The position numbers and the translations under genes are program-made. The notes below the pieces were generated by a model. That model had not been told where the DNA came from and did not search any database. It was given only the letters and a program-made list of their open reading frames with translations. Of a DNA stretch of 64,000 nucleotides, positions 41,266 through 51,091 are shown one piece after another (within the stretch, counting starts at the first letter, position 1; every line of letters starts with the position of its first letter). The stretch lies in contig NZ_ARVW01000001.1 of the NCBI RefSeq assembly GCF_000384315.1, positions 3,658,157-3,722,156 of the forward strand. Direction: 5' to 3'. The DNA comes from Amycolatopsis nigrescens CSC17Ta-90. GTDB taxonomy: Bacteria; Actinomycetota; Actinomycetes; Mycobacteriales; Pseudonocardiaceae.

Positions 41266-43388
41266 GCGAGGTTTCCGAGCCCGGTGCCGGCATGACGCAC
41301 CGGCAGATCATGGAGGCGTTCTCCGGGTTGCTGCTGGCCCTGCTGGTGGCGATCCTGTCCTCCACGATCGTCTCCAACGCGCTGCCCACCATCCTGGCCG
41401 ATCTGGACGGGTCGCAGAGCCAGTACACCTGGGTGGTCACCGCGACCCTGCTGACCTCGACCGCGACCACCCCGATCTGGGGCAAGCTGTCCGATCTGTT
41501 CAGCAAGAAGCTGCTGTACCAGCTGGCGATCGTGATCTTCACGGTCGGCTCGGTGCTCGGCGGGATCTCCCAGTCGATGCCGGAGCTGATCGCGTTCCGC
41601 GCGGTGCAGGGCATCGGTCTCGGCGGGTTGCAGGCGCTGATCCAGGTGGTGATCGCGGCGATGATCTCGCCTCGCGACCGCGGCCGTTACTCCGGCTACA
41701 TCGGCGCCACCTTCGCGGTGGCCACCGTGTCCGGTCCGCTGATCGGCGGGTTGATCGTGGACTCCCCGCTCGGCTGGCGCTGGTGCTTCTGGGCCTGTGT
41801 GCCGATCGCCGTGCTGGCCTTCGTGGTGCTCGGCCGGACGTTGAAGCTGCCGGTGGTCAAGCGGCCGGTCAAGATCGACTGGCTGGGCGCGACCCTGCTG
41901 GTCGGCGGGGTCGCGCTGCTGCTGATCTGGGTTTCGCTGGCGGGCAAGAGCTTCGCATGGGCGTCCTGGACGAGCGCCGGTTACGTGGGTGGTTCGCTGC
42001 TCGCGCTCGGGCTCGCGATGTACGTGGAGACCAGGGTGAGCGAGCCGGTGGTGCCGCTGCGGCTGTTCCGGAACCGCACGTTCACCCTGTCCGTGCTGGG
42101 CACGCTGGCGGTCGGCACCGCGATGTTCGGCGGCTCGGTGTTCCTCGGGCAGTACTACCAGATTTCGCGCGGGTTCTCCCCCACCCACGCGGGGCTGATG
42201 ACGCTGCCGCTGGTGCTCGGGCTGTTCCTGTCCTCCACCATCGCCGGCCAGGTCATTTCGCGCACCGGCCGGACCAAGCCGTTCCTGATCGGCGGCGCGG
42301 TGCTGCTGCTGGCCGGGTTGTTCCTGCTGAGCACCGTGGACCACGACACGAACCTGACCCTGATGGGCGGCTACCTGGCGCTGATGGGCCTCGGCGTCGG
42401 CGCGTTGATGCAGAACCTGGTGCTGGTCGTGCAGAACACGGTGTCCATGCGGGACATGGGCTCGGCGTCCTCGGTGGTCACCTTCTTCCGCACGCTGGGC
42501 GGTTCGGCCGGGGTGTCCGCGCTGGGCGCCGTGCTGGCCACCCAGGTCTCGGCGAACATCACGTCCTCGCTGTCCGCGATGGGGATCCAGGCGGGCGGGG
42601 CGACCAACGGCGGCGGGGGCACGCTGAACATCGGTGCGCTGCCGGGCCCGATGCAGGCCGTGGTGCGGGCGGCCTACGGGGATGCCACCGGGAAGATCTT
42701 CCTGATCGCCGGCTGCGTCGCGGTGGTCACCCTCCTCGCCGTGCTGCTGATCCGCGAGGTGCCGCTGCGCGACACCCTGGACATCGACGCTGCAGACGTC
42801 GACGAGGGGCCCGCGCGCCCGTCGCTTCCCGAGCTCGTGGCGGCGTCGCAGGTGCACGGTCTGGTCACCGGCTACTCCGGTGAGCCGATCATCGGTGCCG
42901 CGCTGACCCTGACCGACGCGGCCGGGCGGCAGGTGGACCGGGGGCGCACCGATGCCGGTGGCCGCTACCGGCTGAACGCCCCGGCCGGCAGCTATGTGCT
43001 GATCACCGCGGCCGGCGGGCAGTTCCGCCCGGACGCGGTGAAGGTACGGCTGGACGGCGCACCGCTCCGCCGTGATCTGGCGATGGCGGGCGCGGGCGGG
43101 GTGACCGGCCGGGTCCGGTCCGCGGACGGGCGGGCGCTGCCAGGGGCCACCCTGGTGCTCACCGATGCCAGGGGGAACGTGGTCGGCTCCGGACTGAGCG
43201 GTGGCGACGGCGGGTACTTCGTCCAGGACCTGCTCGATGGCCATTACACGCTCACCGTGACCGCCGCCGGCCACCACCCGTCCGCCACTCGATTGTCTAT
43301 TGTGGACAGTTCGCGGGCCGTCGTGGACGTTCGCCTGCCCGCCCCGCGCGACCACGTCGCACCGCCGAGGGAGCCGCAGCGCAGGTGA
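41262..43388 (+). CDS. DHA2-type MFS exporter fused to two carboxypeptidase-regulatory-like domains
   Basis: The 708-residue protein has 14 predicted membrane helices (about 15-515) with drug:H+ antiporter-2 motifs (GKLSDLFSKK, AVQGIGLGGLQALIQVV, GYIGATFAVATVSGPLIGG), then a cytoplasmic or external tail with two beta-sandwich units (about 532-605 and 612-690): GYSGEPIIGAALTLTDAAGR and GRVRSADGRALPGATLVLTD. These units resemble CarboxypepD_reg/CnaB-like domains. Exporters of this family confer resistance to drugs or dyes. The tail on a transporter is uncommon and its role unknown. TTG start with GAAGGGGGA RBS. Confidence 0.87.
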   Translation: MSEVSEPGAGMTHRQIMEAFSGLLLALLVAILSSTIVSNALPTILADLDGSQSQYTWVVTATLLTSTATTPIWGKLSDLFSKKLLYQLAIVIFTVGSVLGGISQSMPELIAFRAVQGIGLGGLQALIQVVIAAMISPRDRGRYSGYIGATFAVATVSGPLIGGLIVDSPLGWRWCFWACVPIAVLAFVVLGRTLKLPVVKRPVKIDWLGATLLVGGVALLLIWVSLAGKSFAWASWTSAGYVGGSLLALGLAMYVETRVSEPVVPLRLFRNRTFTLSVLGTLAVGTAMFGGSVFLGQYYQISRGFSPTHAGLMTLPLVLGLFLSSTIAGQVISRTGRTKPFLIGGAVLLLAGLFLLSTVDHDTNLTLMGGYLALMGLGVGALMQNLVLVVQNTVSMRDMGSASSVVTFFRTLGGSAGVSALGAVLATQVSANITSSLSAMGIQAGGATNGGGGTLNIGALPGPMQAVVRAAYGDATGKIFLIAGCVAVVTLLAVLLIREVPLRDTLDIDAADVDEGPARPSLPELVAASQVHGLVTGYSGEPIIGAALTLTDAAGRQVDRGRTDAGGRYRLNAPAGSYVLITAAGGQFRPDAVKVRLDGAPLRRDLAMAGAGGVTGRVRSADGRALPGATLVLTDARGNVVGSGLSGGDGGYFVQDLLDGHYTLTVTAAGHHPSATRLSIVDSSRAVVDVRLPAPRDHVAPPREPQRR

Positions 43389-43498
43389 CTTGTGCACAGT
43401 TGTCCTCACCTGTGGACAACTGGCCTCGATGCCGCCGCCCCGGCTTCGACGGCCGATAGGCTGGAGCGGGGCCGCCCCCCGGGAGTGGTGGGGGCTGC
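43389..43498 (-). repeat. Dispersed 110-nt intergenic element, copy 3 (inverted)
   Basis: Reverse orientation of the copies at 13245 and 38384 with the same length. It begins directly after the MFS stop and ends 13 bp before the convergent kinase gene. DnaA-box-like sites: TTGTGCACA (43390-43398) and TGTGGACAA (43411-43419), again 12 nt apart. Confidence 0.85.
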
Positions 43499-43511
43499 GC
43501 GGGGCCCGTGG

Positions 43512-44030
43512 TCAGGACGGCGGCAGGGAGCGCAGCCAGTGGCGGACGGCGCTGGCGCTGGTGAGGTGGATGAGCCGGATCCCCGGGTGGCGGCCGGACT
43601 GTTCGATGACGCGCCGGCGTTTGTCGTGGTACTGCGACCAGGCCCAGCGCATCGGATGGTCCGGGTTGAGCCATTCGCGCCAGCTTTCCCGGTTGCCGTT
43701 CCACAGCTCTCGCCGGGTGATCGCCCGCGAGACGCTGCGCCGCACCACCCGCGCCAGCACGGTGCGCCGCGGCAGGTCCAGCCAGATCACGGTGTCCGCC
43801 CTGGACCACAGGAGATCACCGAGGAACCGGCGGTACTGGTCCTCGGTGACCCAGCGCGGTCCGGTGCTGAACCGCTCCACGTCCGCCTCGAACTCCGCAC
43901 GCTTCACCCAACCGGGTCCATGGTGCAGCGCGTCCAGCTCGTGGTGCGGCAGACCGTGGCGGGCGGCCAGCCGGCGAGCCAGAGTGGTCTTGCCGGCGCC
44001 GCTGTGCCCCGAGATGAGCACCCTCTCCAT
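43512..44030 (-). CDS. P-loop kinase-like protein (adenylate/shikimate kinase fold)
   Basis: The 172-residue protein has Walker A GHSGAGKTTLARRL at the N-terminus, an H-H-E-L-D-A-L-H-H substrate motif, and W-L-D-L-P-R plus lid region RRSVSRAITRRELWNGNRES. This is the topology-modulation/FlaR-like NMP kinase group, whose substrates are unknown. ATG 44030 has a GGAGATG RBS. It is divergent from clpB, and the HAIR site at 44043 lies only 13 bp from its start, so it may also be heat regulated. Confidence 0.82.
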   Translation of the reverse strand: MERVLISGHSGAGKTTLARRLAARHGLPHHELDALHHGPGWVKRAEFEADVERFSTGPRWVTEDQYRRFLGDLLWSRADTVIWLDLPRRTVLARVVRRSVSRAITRRELWNGNRESWREWLNPDHPMRWAWSQYHDKRRRVIEQSGRHPGIRLIHLTSASAVRHWLRSLPPS

Positions 44031-44042
44031 CACATCTCCAGA

Positions 44043-44063
44043 CTTGAGCGGAACAGACTCAAC
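44043..44063. promoter_or_regulatory. HAIR operator (HspR site) before clpB
   Basis: CTTGAGC-N7-ACTCAAC matches the HspR consensus in 12 of 14 arm positions. It is 75 bp upstream of the clpB start. An extra CTTGAG pair (direct orientation) occurs near 44115-44130. Confidence 0.85.
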
Positions 44064-44137
44064 TTTTCTGACGTTATGCATAGCGATGACAGATGCGAGA
44101 CGCTGTCAGCAGGCACTTGAGACTCTTGAGGTGAGGG

Positions 44138-46735
44138 ATGGACGCTTTCAACCCGACGACGAAGACCCAGCAGGCGATTTCGTCGGCGGCGCAGGCGGCG
44201 ACCGTCGCGGGGAACCCCGACGTGGCGGCGCCGCACCTGCTGGGCGCGCTGCTTGCCCAGGGGGACGGTATCGCCGGACCGCTGCTGACCGCGGTCGGGG
44301 CCGACCCCGAGCAGGTAAGCCAGGAGCTGGAGCCGATCGCCAGGGCGCTGCCCGCGGCCACCGGCGCCACCGTGGCCACGCCGCAGTTCGACACGCAGGC
44401 GCTGAAGGCGCTGACGCACGCGCAGAAGCTGGCCACCGAACTCGGTGACGAGTACGTCTCCACCGAGCACCTGCTGGTCGGCCTGGCAGCAGAGGGGGGT
44501 CAGGTCGCCGACCTGCTCAAGCGGCACGGCGCCACCCCGGACGCGCTGCGCGAGGCGTTCACCAAGGTGCGCGGGTCCGCGCGGATCACCAGCCCGGACC
44601 CGGAGGGCACCTTCCAGGCGCTGGAGAAGTACGGCGTCGACCTGACCGAGCGCGCCCGCGCCGGCGAGCTCGACCCGGTGATCGGCCGGGACACCGAGAT
44701 CCGCCGGGTGGTGCAGGTGCTGTCCAGGCGCACCAAGAACAACCCGGTGCTGATCGGCGAGCCCGGCGTCGGCAAGACCGCCATCGTGGAGGGCCTCGCC
44801 CAGCGCATCGTGGCCGGAGACGTGCCGGAATCGCTGCGCGGCAAGCGGGTGGTCGCGCTCGACCTCGGCTCGATGGTCGCCGGGGCCAAGTTCCGCGGCG
44901 AGTTCGAAGAGCGGCTGAAGGCGGTGCTCAAGGAGATCACCGACTCGGCCGGCCAGGTGGTCACTTTCATCGACGAGCTGCACACCATCGTCGGCGCCGG
45001 CGCCACCGGTGAAGGTGCGATGGACGCCGGCAACATGATCAAGCCGATGCTCGCCCGCGGCGAGCTGCGCATGGTCGGCGCCACCACGCTGGACGAGTAC
45101 CGCCAGCACATCGAGAAGGACGCCGCGCTGGAGCGCCGCTTCCAGCAGGTCGTCGTCGGCGAACCGTCCACAGAGGACACCATCGGCATCCTGCGCGGGC
45201 TCAAGGAGCGCTACGAGGTGCACCACGGCGTCCGGATCACCGACGCCGCGCTGGTCGCCGCGGCCACCCTGTCCGACCGGTACATCACCGCCAGGTTCCT
45301 GCCGGACAAGGCGATCGACCTCGTCGACGAGGCCGCGTCCCGGCTGCGGATGGAGATCGACTCCCGCCCGGTCGAGATCGACGAGGTGGAGCGCGCGGTC
45401 CGCCGGATCGAGATCGAGGAGATGGCACTCGAGAAGGAAAGCGACCCGGCCTCGAAGCAGCGGCTCGACGCGTTGCGCGGCGAACTGGCCGAGAAGCGGG
45501 AGACGCTGTCCGCGCTGACCGCCAGGTGGCAGAACGAGAAGGGCTCCATCGAGAAGGTCCGCGACCTCAAGGAACAGCTGGAACAGCTGCGCGGCGAGTC
45601 CGAGCGCGCCGAGCGCGACGGCGACCTCGGCCGGGCGTCGGAGCTGCGCTACGGCAAGATCCCCGAGCTGGAGAAGGCGCTGGCCACGGCCACCGAAGCC
45701 ACCGAAACCTCGGCCAAGGCCGAGGTGATGCTCAAGGAAGAGGTCGGTGCGGACGACGTGGCCGACGTGGTCAGCGCGTGGACCGGCATCCCGGCCGGAC
45801 GGCTGCTGGAAGGCGAGACCGGCAAGCTGCTCCGGATGGAGGACGAGCTCGGCCACCGCGTGATCGGGCAGCCCGAAGCGGTCAAGGCGGTCTCCGACGC
45901 GGTCCGCCGCACCCGCGCCGGGGTGGCCGACCCGGACCGGCCGACCGGCTCCTTCCTGTTCCTCGGCCCCACCGGGGTCGGCAAGACCGAGCTGGCGAAG
46001 GCGCTGGCCGAGTTCCTGTTCGACGACGAGCGCGCGATGCTGCGCATCGACATGAGCGAGTACGCCGAGAAGCACTCGGTGGCCCGCCTGGTCGGCGCGC
46101 CACCCGGGTACGTCGGCTACGACCAGGGCGGTCAGCTCACCGAGTCGGTGCGCCGCCGCCCCTACTCGGTCGTGCTGCTGGACGAGGTGGAGAAGGCGCA
46201 CCCCGACGTGTTCGACGTGCTGCTCCAGGTGCTCGACGACGGCAGGCTCACCGACGGCCAGGGCCGCACGGTGGACTTCCGCAACACCATCCTGGTGCTC
46301 ACCTCGAACCTCGGCTCGCAGTCCATCGCGGACGCGGACCTGGACGAGCGGCAGCGCCGCGACGCGGTGCTGTCCGTGGTGCAGCGCCACTTCAAGCCGG
46401 AGTTCCTGAACCGGCTGGACGACCTGGTGGTGTTCCACTCGCTCGGCACCGAGCAGCTGACCTCCATTGTGGACATCCAGGTGGCGCGGCTGGCCCAGCG
46501 GCTCGCTCAGCGCAGGCTCACCCTCGAGGTCACCCCGGGTGCCCGCGAGTGGCTGGCGCTCAACGGCTTCGACCCGATCTACGGGGCACGGCCGCTGCGC
46601 CGGCTGGTGCAGTCCGCGATCGGCGACCAGCTGGCCAAGCAGCTGCTGTCCGGAGCGGTCGGCGACGGCGACACGGTACTTGTCGACATTCCGGAGCTGG
46701 AAGCCTCGGACTCGCTGACGGTTACCCGTGCGTAG
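44138..46735 (+). CDS. clpB: ATP-dependent disaggregase ClpB
   Basis: The 865-residue Hsp100 protein has an N domain (about 1-145), AAA1 with Walker [10 protein letters not shown] and [15 protein letters not shown], a coiled-coil middle domain (about 405-525) that distinguishes ClpB from ClpA/ClpC, and AAA2 with [19 protein letters not shown] and [20 protein letters not shown]. It extracts proteins from aggregates together with DnaK/DnaJ/GrpE, encoded 6 kb upstream. The HAIR site puts it under HspR. Confidence 0.97.
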   Translation: MDAFNPTTKTQQAISSAAQAATVAGNPDVAAPHLLGALLAQGDGIAGPLLTAVGADPEQVSQELEPIARALPAATGATVATPQFDTQALKALTHAQKLATELGDEYVSTEHLLVGLAAEGGQVADLLKRHGATPDALREAFTKVRGSARITSPDPEGTFQALEKYGVDLTERARAGELDPVIGRDTEIRRVVQVLSRRTKNNPVLIGEPGVGKTAIVEGLAQRIVAGDVPESLRGKRVVALDLGSMVAGAKFRGEFEERLKAVLKEITDSAGQVVTFIDELHTIVGAGATGEGAMDAGNMIKPMLARGELRMVGATTLDEYRQHIEKDAALERRFQQVVVGEPSTEDTIGILRGLKERYEVHHGVRITDAALVAAATLSDRYITARFLPDKAIDLVDEAASRLRMEIDSRPVEIDEVERAVRRIEIEEMALEKESDPASKQRLDALRGELAEKRETLSALTARWQNEKGSIEKVRDLKEQLEQLRGESERAERDGDLGRASELRYGKIPELEKALATATEATETSAKAEVMLKEEVGADDVADVVSAWTGIPAGRLLEGETGKLLRMEDELGHRVIGQPEAVKAVSDAVRRTRAGVADPDRPTGSFLFLGPTGVGKTELAKALAEFLFDDERAMLRIDMSEYAEKHSVARLVGAPPGYVGYDQGGQLTESVRRRPYSVVLLDEVEKAHPDVFDVLLQVLDDGRLTDGQGRTVDFRNTILVLTSNLGSQSIADADLDERQRRDAVLSVVQRHFKPEFLNRLDDLVVFHSLGTEQLTSIVDIQVARLAQRLAQRRLTLEVTPGAREWLALNGFDPIYGARPLRRLVQSAIGDQLAKQLLSGAVGDGDTVLVDIPELEASDSLTVTRA

Positions 46736-46780
46736 CCGGCAGACCCCTCGAACGGGTGGCCGGACACCGGCCCGGTGATC

Positions 46781-46808
46781 TTGGCCTGACGGCGGCGAGG
46801 GCTACCCT
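46781..46808 (+). promoter_or_regulatory. Promoter of the 46815 gene, leaderless type
   Basis: TTGGCC (46781-46786), 16-bp spacer, TACCCT (46803-46808), then 6 nt to the GTG start; no RBS. Confidence 0.5.
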
Positions 46809-46814
46809 CTACAC

Positions 46815-47597
46815 GTGGGTATTCCGGCGTGGATCTGGTTCGTCATCGCCGCCGTCGCCTTGCTGGCGGGGCTCGGGTTGCTCGCCGCCGACCGGGCGCG
46901 CGAAGGCTCTCGGAACCGTGAGCGAATGCGCTGGGCCGACCTGCGCGGCTGGCAGTTCGTCGAAGAGGACGAACGGCTGCCGCAGCAGTGGTCCGGTGGT
47001 GCGCTCGGGTATTTCGGCGCGGAGGCGGCGGTCAACGTGGTGGCGGGTTCGACCTTCACCTCGGACGGCCGTCGCCCGGTGTTCGTCTTCGACATCGAGT
47101 CGGACGGCCAGATCCCGGCCGTGGTGGTGGCGGTCCGCTGCAACCGGGTGCACCCGGTGCTGGTCGAGCTCTGGCTGGCCAGCGTGCCGTTCCAGCGCGC
47201 GGAGATGCCGGAGCTGCTCGGCCCGGTCGGTCAGCGCTACGCCTTCGCCGACGACGCGGAGGGCGCGCGGACGCTGATCACCCAGGACCTGGTGGACGCC
47301 GCGGACGCGCTCGGCGGCGACGTCGGGGTGTGCTGGCTGGAGAACGAATGGGTGCTGGCCAGCGCGGCCCCCAACGTGGGGCCGTCCAGGCTGGAGCGGC
47401 TGCTGCGCGACCTCGGCGAGATCGCCGACATCGTCGACCCGTTCGACGAGGACTTCGGCGGCGGCCGGCACTGGCAGCAGGACAGTGGTGCCGCGGGTGC
47501 CGCGGGTGCCGCGGGTGCCGCGGGTGCCGCCGGCGCCGCGAGCGGCGGCGCCACCGAGCAGCCGCTGCCGCAGCACCAGCCGCCTCCCGGTTACTAG
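46815..47597 (+). CDS. Conserved actinobacterial membrane-anchored protein
   Basis: The 260-residue protein has one N-terminal membrane helix (IWFVIAAVALLAGLGLLA) followed by a soluble alpha/beta domain (about 30-210) with GWQFVEEDERL, RPVFVFDIESDGQIPAVVVA and NVGPSRLERLLRDLGEIADI. It ends in an Ala/Gly-rich and Pro/Gln-rich tail, part of which is encoded by a 9-bp tandem repeat. I recognise it only as a typical actinobacterial hypothetical. It ends against a strong terminator. Confidence 0.75.
   Translation: MGIPAWIWFVIAAVALLAGLGLLAADRAREGSRNRERMRWADLRGWQFVEEDERLPQQWSGGALGYFGAEAAVNVVAGSTFTSDGRRPVFVFDIESDGQIPAVVVAVRCNRVHPVLVELWLASVPFQRAEMPELLGPVGQRYAFADDAEGARTLITQDLVDAADALGGDVGVCWLENEWVLASAAPNVGPSRLERLLRDLGEIADIVDPFDEDFGGGRHWQQDSGAAGAAGAAGAAGAAGAASGGATEQPLPQHQPPPGY
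47487..47540 (+). repeat. 9-bp tandem repeat inside the 46815 gene
   Basis: Four perfect GGTGCCGCG units, then GGTGCCGCC and GGCGCCGCG, encode Gly-Ala-Ala repeats. In frame, so copy-number change would alter only tail length. Confidence 0.85.
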
Positions 47598-47608
47598 CTC
47601 AAGACGAA

Positions 47609-47650
47609 CGAAAGGCCCCCACCTTCCGCGCCGGAGGTGGGGGCCTTTCG
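47609..47650. terminator. Strong hairpin terminator between convergent genes
   Basis: CGAAAGGCCCCCACCT (47609-47624) and AGGTGGGGGCCTTTCG (47635-47650), perfect 16-bp arms, 10-nt loop. Confidence 0.88.
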
Positions 47651-47666
47651 CCGTTCCGCTGTGGTC

Positions 47667-49121
47667 TCAGTAGGTCAGCCCGGGGGTGACGGCCAGCGGT
47701 GGCGCGCTGATCTCCAGCCCGCCGCCGACCGGCTGCCCGCCGAGCAGTTCCACGCTCGCCTCGTTCTGGTGCGAGAACGAGCCGGAGTGCCGGGTGACCG
47801 GTTCCTCCGGCCAGCCGTAGCTGTTGTTCTGCTCGAAGCTCGTGCTGCCGGACGCCTCGGTCTTCGCGCTGCCGCTGAGCTTCAGCACGCCGTCGACGCC
47901 GATCTCGCCGCCGGTGTGGTCGGCGGCCGAGCCCTCGGCGACACCCTCCGCGCTGCCCGAGGTCTTGCCGTCGGCCGGGTTCACCGTGCTTTCCCCCGTG
48001 CCGGCCACCTCGCCCTTGGCCACCTGCTGGGAAATGCCGGCCGCGCTGAGCGGGCCGAGCTTGCCGCTCGCCCTGTTCTCCTGCGCGAAGACGCCGTCGG
48101 CGGCACCGGCGGCGGCCGTGGTGACGGTGCCGTTCTCGTCCCGCACGCTTTCCAGGGTGCCGGTGAAGGCTCCCTTGCCGGCCTGGTCCGAGCCGATCAC
48201 TCCGGTCGAGTCGCCGGCCTGCACCGCCTGCGCGGCCGTCCTGGTGAAGGTTCCGTCACCGTCCATACCGGCATACCCCTGCGCGTTTCCGTTCTCGTCG
48301 CCGGTGAACCCGGCGGTCCTGGTCAACCCGCCCTCCGCCTGTTCGGCGGCGGAGGTCACGGTGGTGAAGTCCCGGCCGAGCTGCACCAGGTGATGGCTCG
48401 CGTCCGAGCCCGCCGCCTGCCCGCTTTCCTCGGACGTCAGGTCCAGCGTGCCGCTCACCGGATCGAAGGCGGCCGACTCGTCGCGTGCGGCGGCCTGCTC
48501 CAGGTGCTGGGCGTTGCTGGTCAGCACGCTGTGGTCGCCGTGGCCGAGCAGCTCGCTGCTCGCCCGGTCGGCGGTCGAGGCGCCGGTCAGGCTCTGCGCC
48601 GCGCGCACCGCGCCCTGCGGGGTGGACTGGAACTCGCGCGCCGCCTCGAACACCGCCTCGCCGCTCTCCGCCGCGTCGTGCATCGCGGTGAAGTCGCCGT
48701 ACTGCACGGTTTCCCGCTGCGCCTCGGTACCCGCGATGAGCCCTTGGGCGAAGGAGTTCGAGTCGGTGCTGCCGTCCGTGCCGACGGTGGTCTGGTCGGC
48801 CGCGTCGAGCGCGCCGTCGAGCGACTGGCTGGTGTCGGCGACCGCTTGGCCGCCGTCGAAATCGGCGGTGGAAACGTCGTGGTTCATCGCGGCCACGTAG
48901 CCCTTGATGAAGGACACGTAGTCGGTGGCACCGGCATGGCCGGCGGTGGCGTGGCCGGAGTCGAAGTCGGACAGGTAGGAACTTTCGTGCTGGTCTCCGG
49001 AGGGGGCCGGGGCGGTGGCCGCCCATCCGGTGGCGGGACCGGCCAGCAGCAGCGCGAACGGGGCCGCGCCGGCCGCGACCTTGGGCAGGTGGCTCGCCCG
49101 CCGCCTGTGGTGTTTCCCCAT
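47667..49121 (-). CDS. Large secreted protein of unknown function
   Basis: The 484-residue precursor has a signal peptide (GKHHRRRASHLPKVAAGAAP then FALLLAGPATGWA, cleavage near WAA-TA about residue 34). The mature protein lacks cysteine and has very few lysines; it is rich in Ala, Ser, Gly, Thr, Asp and Glu and looks like imperfect short modules (for example GDSTGVIGSDQAGKGAFTGT, TTAAAGAADGVFAQENRASG, KTSGSAEGVAEGSAADHTGG). The composition suggests a surface or matrix protein, but no family is recognised. ATG 49121 was chosen at the signal peptide start; RBS is weak (AGGACC). Confidence 0.72.
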   Translation of the reverse strand: MGKHHRRRASHLPKVAAGAAPFALLLAGPATGWAATAPAPSGDQHESSYLSDFDSGHATAGHAGATDYVSFIKGYVAAMNHDVSTADFDGGQAVADTSQSLDGALDAADQTTVGTDGSTDSNSFAQGLIAGTEAQRETVQYGDFTAMHDAAESGEAVFEAAREFQSTPQGAVRAAQSLTGASTADRASSELLGHGDHSVLTSNAQHLEQAAARDESAAFDPVSGTLDLTSEESGQAAGSDASHHLVQLGRDFTTVTSAAEQAEGGLTRTAGFTGDENGNAQGYAGMDGDGTFTRTAAQAVQAGDSTGVIGSDQAGKGAFTGTLESVRDENGTVTTAAAGAADGVFAQENRASGKLGPLSAAGISQQVAKGEVAGTGESTVNPADGKTSGSAEGVAEGSAADHTGGEIGVDGVLKLSGSAKTEASGSTSFEQNNSYGWPEEPVTRHSGSFSHQNEASVELLGGQPVGGGLEISAPPLAVTPGLTY

Positions 49122-49310
49122 GGGAAGGGTCCTCACGTGGTCGTGAATCGGGGGGCAAATGGAGTGACGTGCGTTACTCCGAATGGCCGCGCTGACGATA
49201 CTGCTCGTCGTAATTTGTTGCACGTTAGGGGGTGCATCACCACTCTGGGTTAAGTGATTTGGGTCACGACCAGTGCTTTCAGTAGCACTTCTGGCTGACC
49301 GTCATGGCGG

Positions 49311-49316
49311 TACCGT
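49311..49316 (+). promoter_or_regulatory. -10 hexamer for the SDR gene, leaderless type
   Basis: TACCGT ends 5 nt before ATG 49322; no RBS. Confidence 0.35.
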
Positions 49317-49321
49317 GTGGC

Positions 49322-50089
49322 ATGCCCACCGCACTGGTCACCGGCGCGAGCGCCGGCATCGGCACCGAGTTCGCCCGCCAGCTCGCCGCCGACGGCTACC
49401 ACCTGGTGCTGGTCGCCAGGGCCAAGGACCGGCTCGACGCGATCGCCGACGAGCTCGCCGCACGGCATGCCATCGACGCCGAGGCGCTGCCGGCCGACCT
49501 GTCCACCGCCGAAGGTCGGGCCGCGGTGGCCGAGCGGCTCACCACCGGCGAGATCGATCTGCTGGTGAACAACGCCGGGTTCGGCATCGCCGACCCGTTC
49601 CCCGAGGCCGACCTGGTGGAGCTGCAACGGCAGCTCGACGTGAACGTCACCGCGGTGCTCCAGCTGACCAGGGCCGCGTTGCCCGCCATGCTCGCGCGCG
49701 GGCGCGGTGACGTGCTCAACGTGGCCAGCGTGGCCGGGTTCCTGTCCGGCCACGAGGTCACCTACAGCGCGAGCAAGAACTGGGTGGTCTCGTTCAGCGA
49801 AGGACTGGCCGGCACCGTTCGCGGCACCGGCGTCCGGGTGATGGCGCTGTGCCCAGGGTTCACCCTCACCGAGTTCCACGAGCGCGCCGGGGTGCGCCGC
49901 ACGGTGCCCGGGTTCATGTGGCTGAGCGCGGCGCGGGTCGTCCGCGGCGGACTGGCCGATCTCCGGCGCGGCAAGGTGATCTCGGTGCCGTCACCGCACT
50001 ACAAGGCCATGGTCGCGTTGATCGGCATCACGCCCCGGCCGGTGCTGCGGGCGCTCGGCGGCCGGGTCTCGGCTCGCGAGCGAATCTGA
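49322..50089 (+). CDS. Short-chain dehydrogenase/reductase (SDR)
   Basis: The 255-residue Rossmann protein has [15 protein letters not shown] (cofactor loop), [11 protein letters not shown] and the catalytic Y-x-x-x-K in [18 protein letters not shown]. An Arg in VARAKDR after strand 2 favours NADP. The subgroup resembles DltE/YdfG-like reductases; substrate unknown. Followed after 48 bp by pyrE. Confidence 0.9.
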   Translation: MPTALVTGASAGIGTEFARQLAADGYHLVLVARAKDRLDAIADELAARHAIDAEALPADLSTAEGRAAVAERLTTGEIDLLVNNAGFGIADPFPEADLVELQRQLDVNVTAVLQLTRAALPAMLARGRGDVLNVASVAGFLSGHEVTYSASKNWVVSFSEGLAGTVRGTGVRVMALCPGFTLTEFHERAGVRRTVPGFMWLSAARVVRGGLADLRRGKVISVPSPHYKAMVALIGITPRPVLRALGGRVSARERI

Positions 50090-50137
50090 GCCGACGTGTC
50101 GGGCCGTCGCCGGGCGCGGATATGAGAGGCTTCCGGC

Positions 50138-50701
50138 GTGCTGAAATCGGGTTTGGACCAAGGCGCGAAACTGGAGCTGGCCAGGCTGGTCACCGAGCTG
50201 TCCGTGGTGCACGGCAAGGTGACGCTGTCCTCGGGCAAGGAAGCCGACTACTACGTGGACCTGCGGCGGGCCACCCTGCACCACGCGGCCGCTCCGCTGA
50301 TCGGGCGGCTGCTCCGCCAGCTCACCGCGGACTGGGAGTTCGTGGCCGTCGGCGGACTGACGCTCGGCGCCGATCCGGTGGCCGCCGCGATGCTGCACTC
50401 GGCCGCGGCCGACGACGTGGTGCTGGACGCCTTCGTGGTGCGCAAGAGCGTCAAGGAGCACGGCATGCAGCGCCGGATCGAGGGGATGGAGGTGGCCGGC
50501 CAGCGGGTGCTCGCGGTCGAGGACACCTCCACCACCGGCGGCAGCGTGCTGACCGCGGTGGAGGCGCTGAACGAGGCCGGCGCGACCGTGGTCGGCGTGG
50601 CCACCGTGGTGGACCGCGGCACCGGCGCCCGCGAGGCCATCGAGCGGGCCGGCTTCGAATACCGCTACCTGCTCGACCTGGACGACCTCGGACTGTCCTG
50701 A
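50138..50701 (+). CDS. pyrE: Orotate phosphoribosyltransferase
   Basis: The 187-residue enzyme converts orotate and PRPP to OMP in pyrimidine synthesis. Motifs: LSSGKEADYYVDLRRATL, VGGLTLGADPVAAA, VRKSVKEHG (flexible loop), and the PRPP signature VLAVEDTSTTGGSVL. GTG start without a clear RBS. Not next to other pyr genes. Confidence 0.95.
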   Translation: MLKSGLDQGAKLELARLVTELSVVHGKVTLSSGKEADYYVDLRRATLHHAAAPLIGRLLRQLTADWEFVAVGGLTLGADPVAAAMLHSAAADDVVLDAFVVRKSVKEHGMQRRIEGMEVAGQRVLAVEDTSTTGGSVLTAVEALNEAGATVVGVATVVDRGTGAREAIERAGFEYRYLLDLDDLGLS

Positions 50702-50753
50702 AGCCCGCGTGCGCGAACGGCCGCATCGGCGGCCGTTCGCGCCACGCCTGCCG

Positions 50754-50927
50754 CTACTTCTTGAAGACGTCCTTGACCTTCTCGGCCGCGTCCTTGAGAC
50801 CCGCCTTGGCCTGGTCCACCTTGCCCTCGCCCTCGAGCTGCTCGTCGCCGGTGGCCTTGCCGGCCGCCTCCTTGGCCTTGCCGCCGAGGTCGTCCGCCTT
50901 GTTGCCGATCTTGTCGCCGAATGACAC
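50754..50927 (-). CDS. CsbD family stress protein
   Basis: The 57-residue highly charged protein (SFGDKIGNKADDLGGKAKEA, EGKVDQAKAGLKDAAEKVKD) matches CsbD, a small general-stress protein of unknown mechanism. GTG 50927 has AGGAGGAGG upstream; longer in-frame starts lack RBS. It is divergent from the ECF sigma operon, sharing a 164-bp regulatory region. Confidence 0.88.
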   Translation of the reverse strand: MSFGDKIGNKADDLGGKAKEAAGKATGDEQLEGEGKVDQAKAGLKDAAEKVKDVFKK

Positions 50928-51091
50928 TGCCGTACCTCCTCCTGTTGCCCGGCACCGCGGGAGTGCGTGCCGCTGGTCGATGGACCCCGCGACCGGCCCG
51001 TTCGGCACGGCGATGTCCCCGTGATGGGTGTCACCGCGAATTCGACCGTGACGTTTCGCGGGCAACGGTGTCGTAGTCGAGAGGAGGTGCC

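Noticed and set aside
47487..47540. Tandem repeats as a CRISPR array
   Set aside because: Units are contiguous 9-mers without spacers inside a reading frame; no cas genes are in the window.
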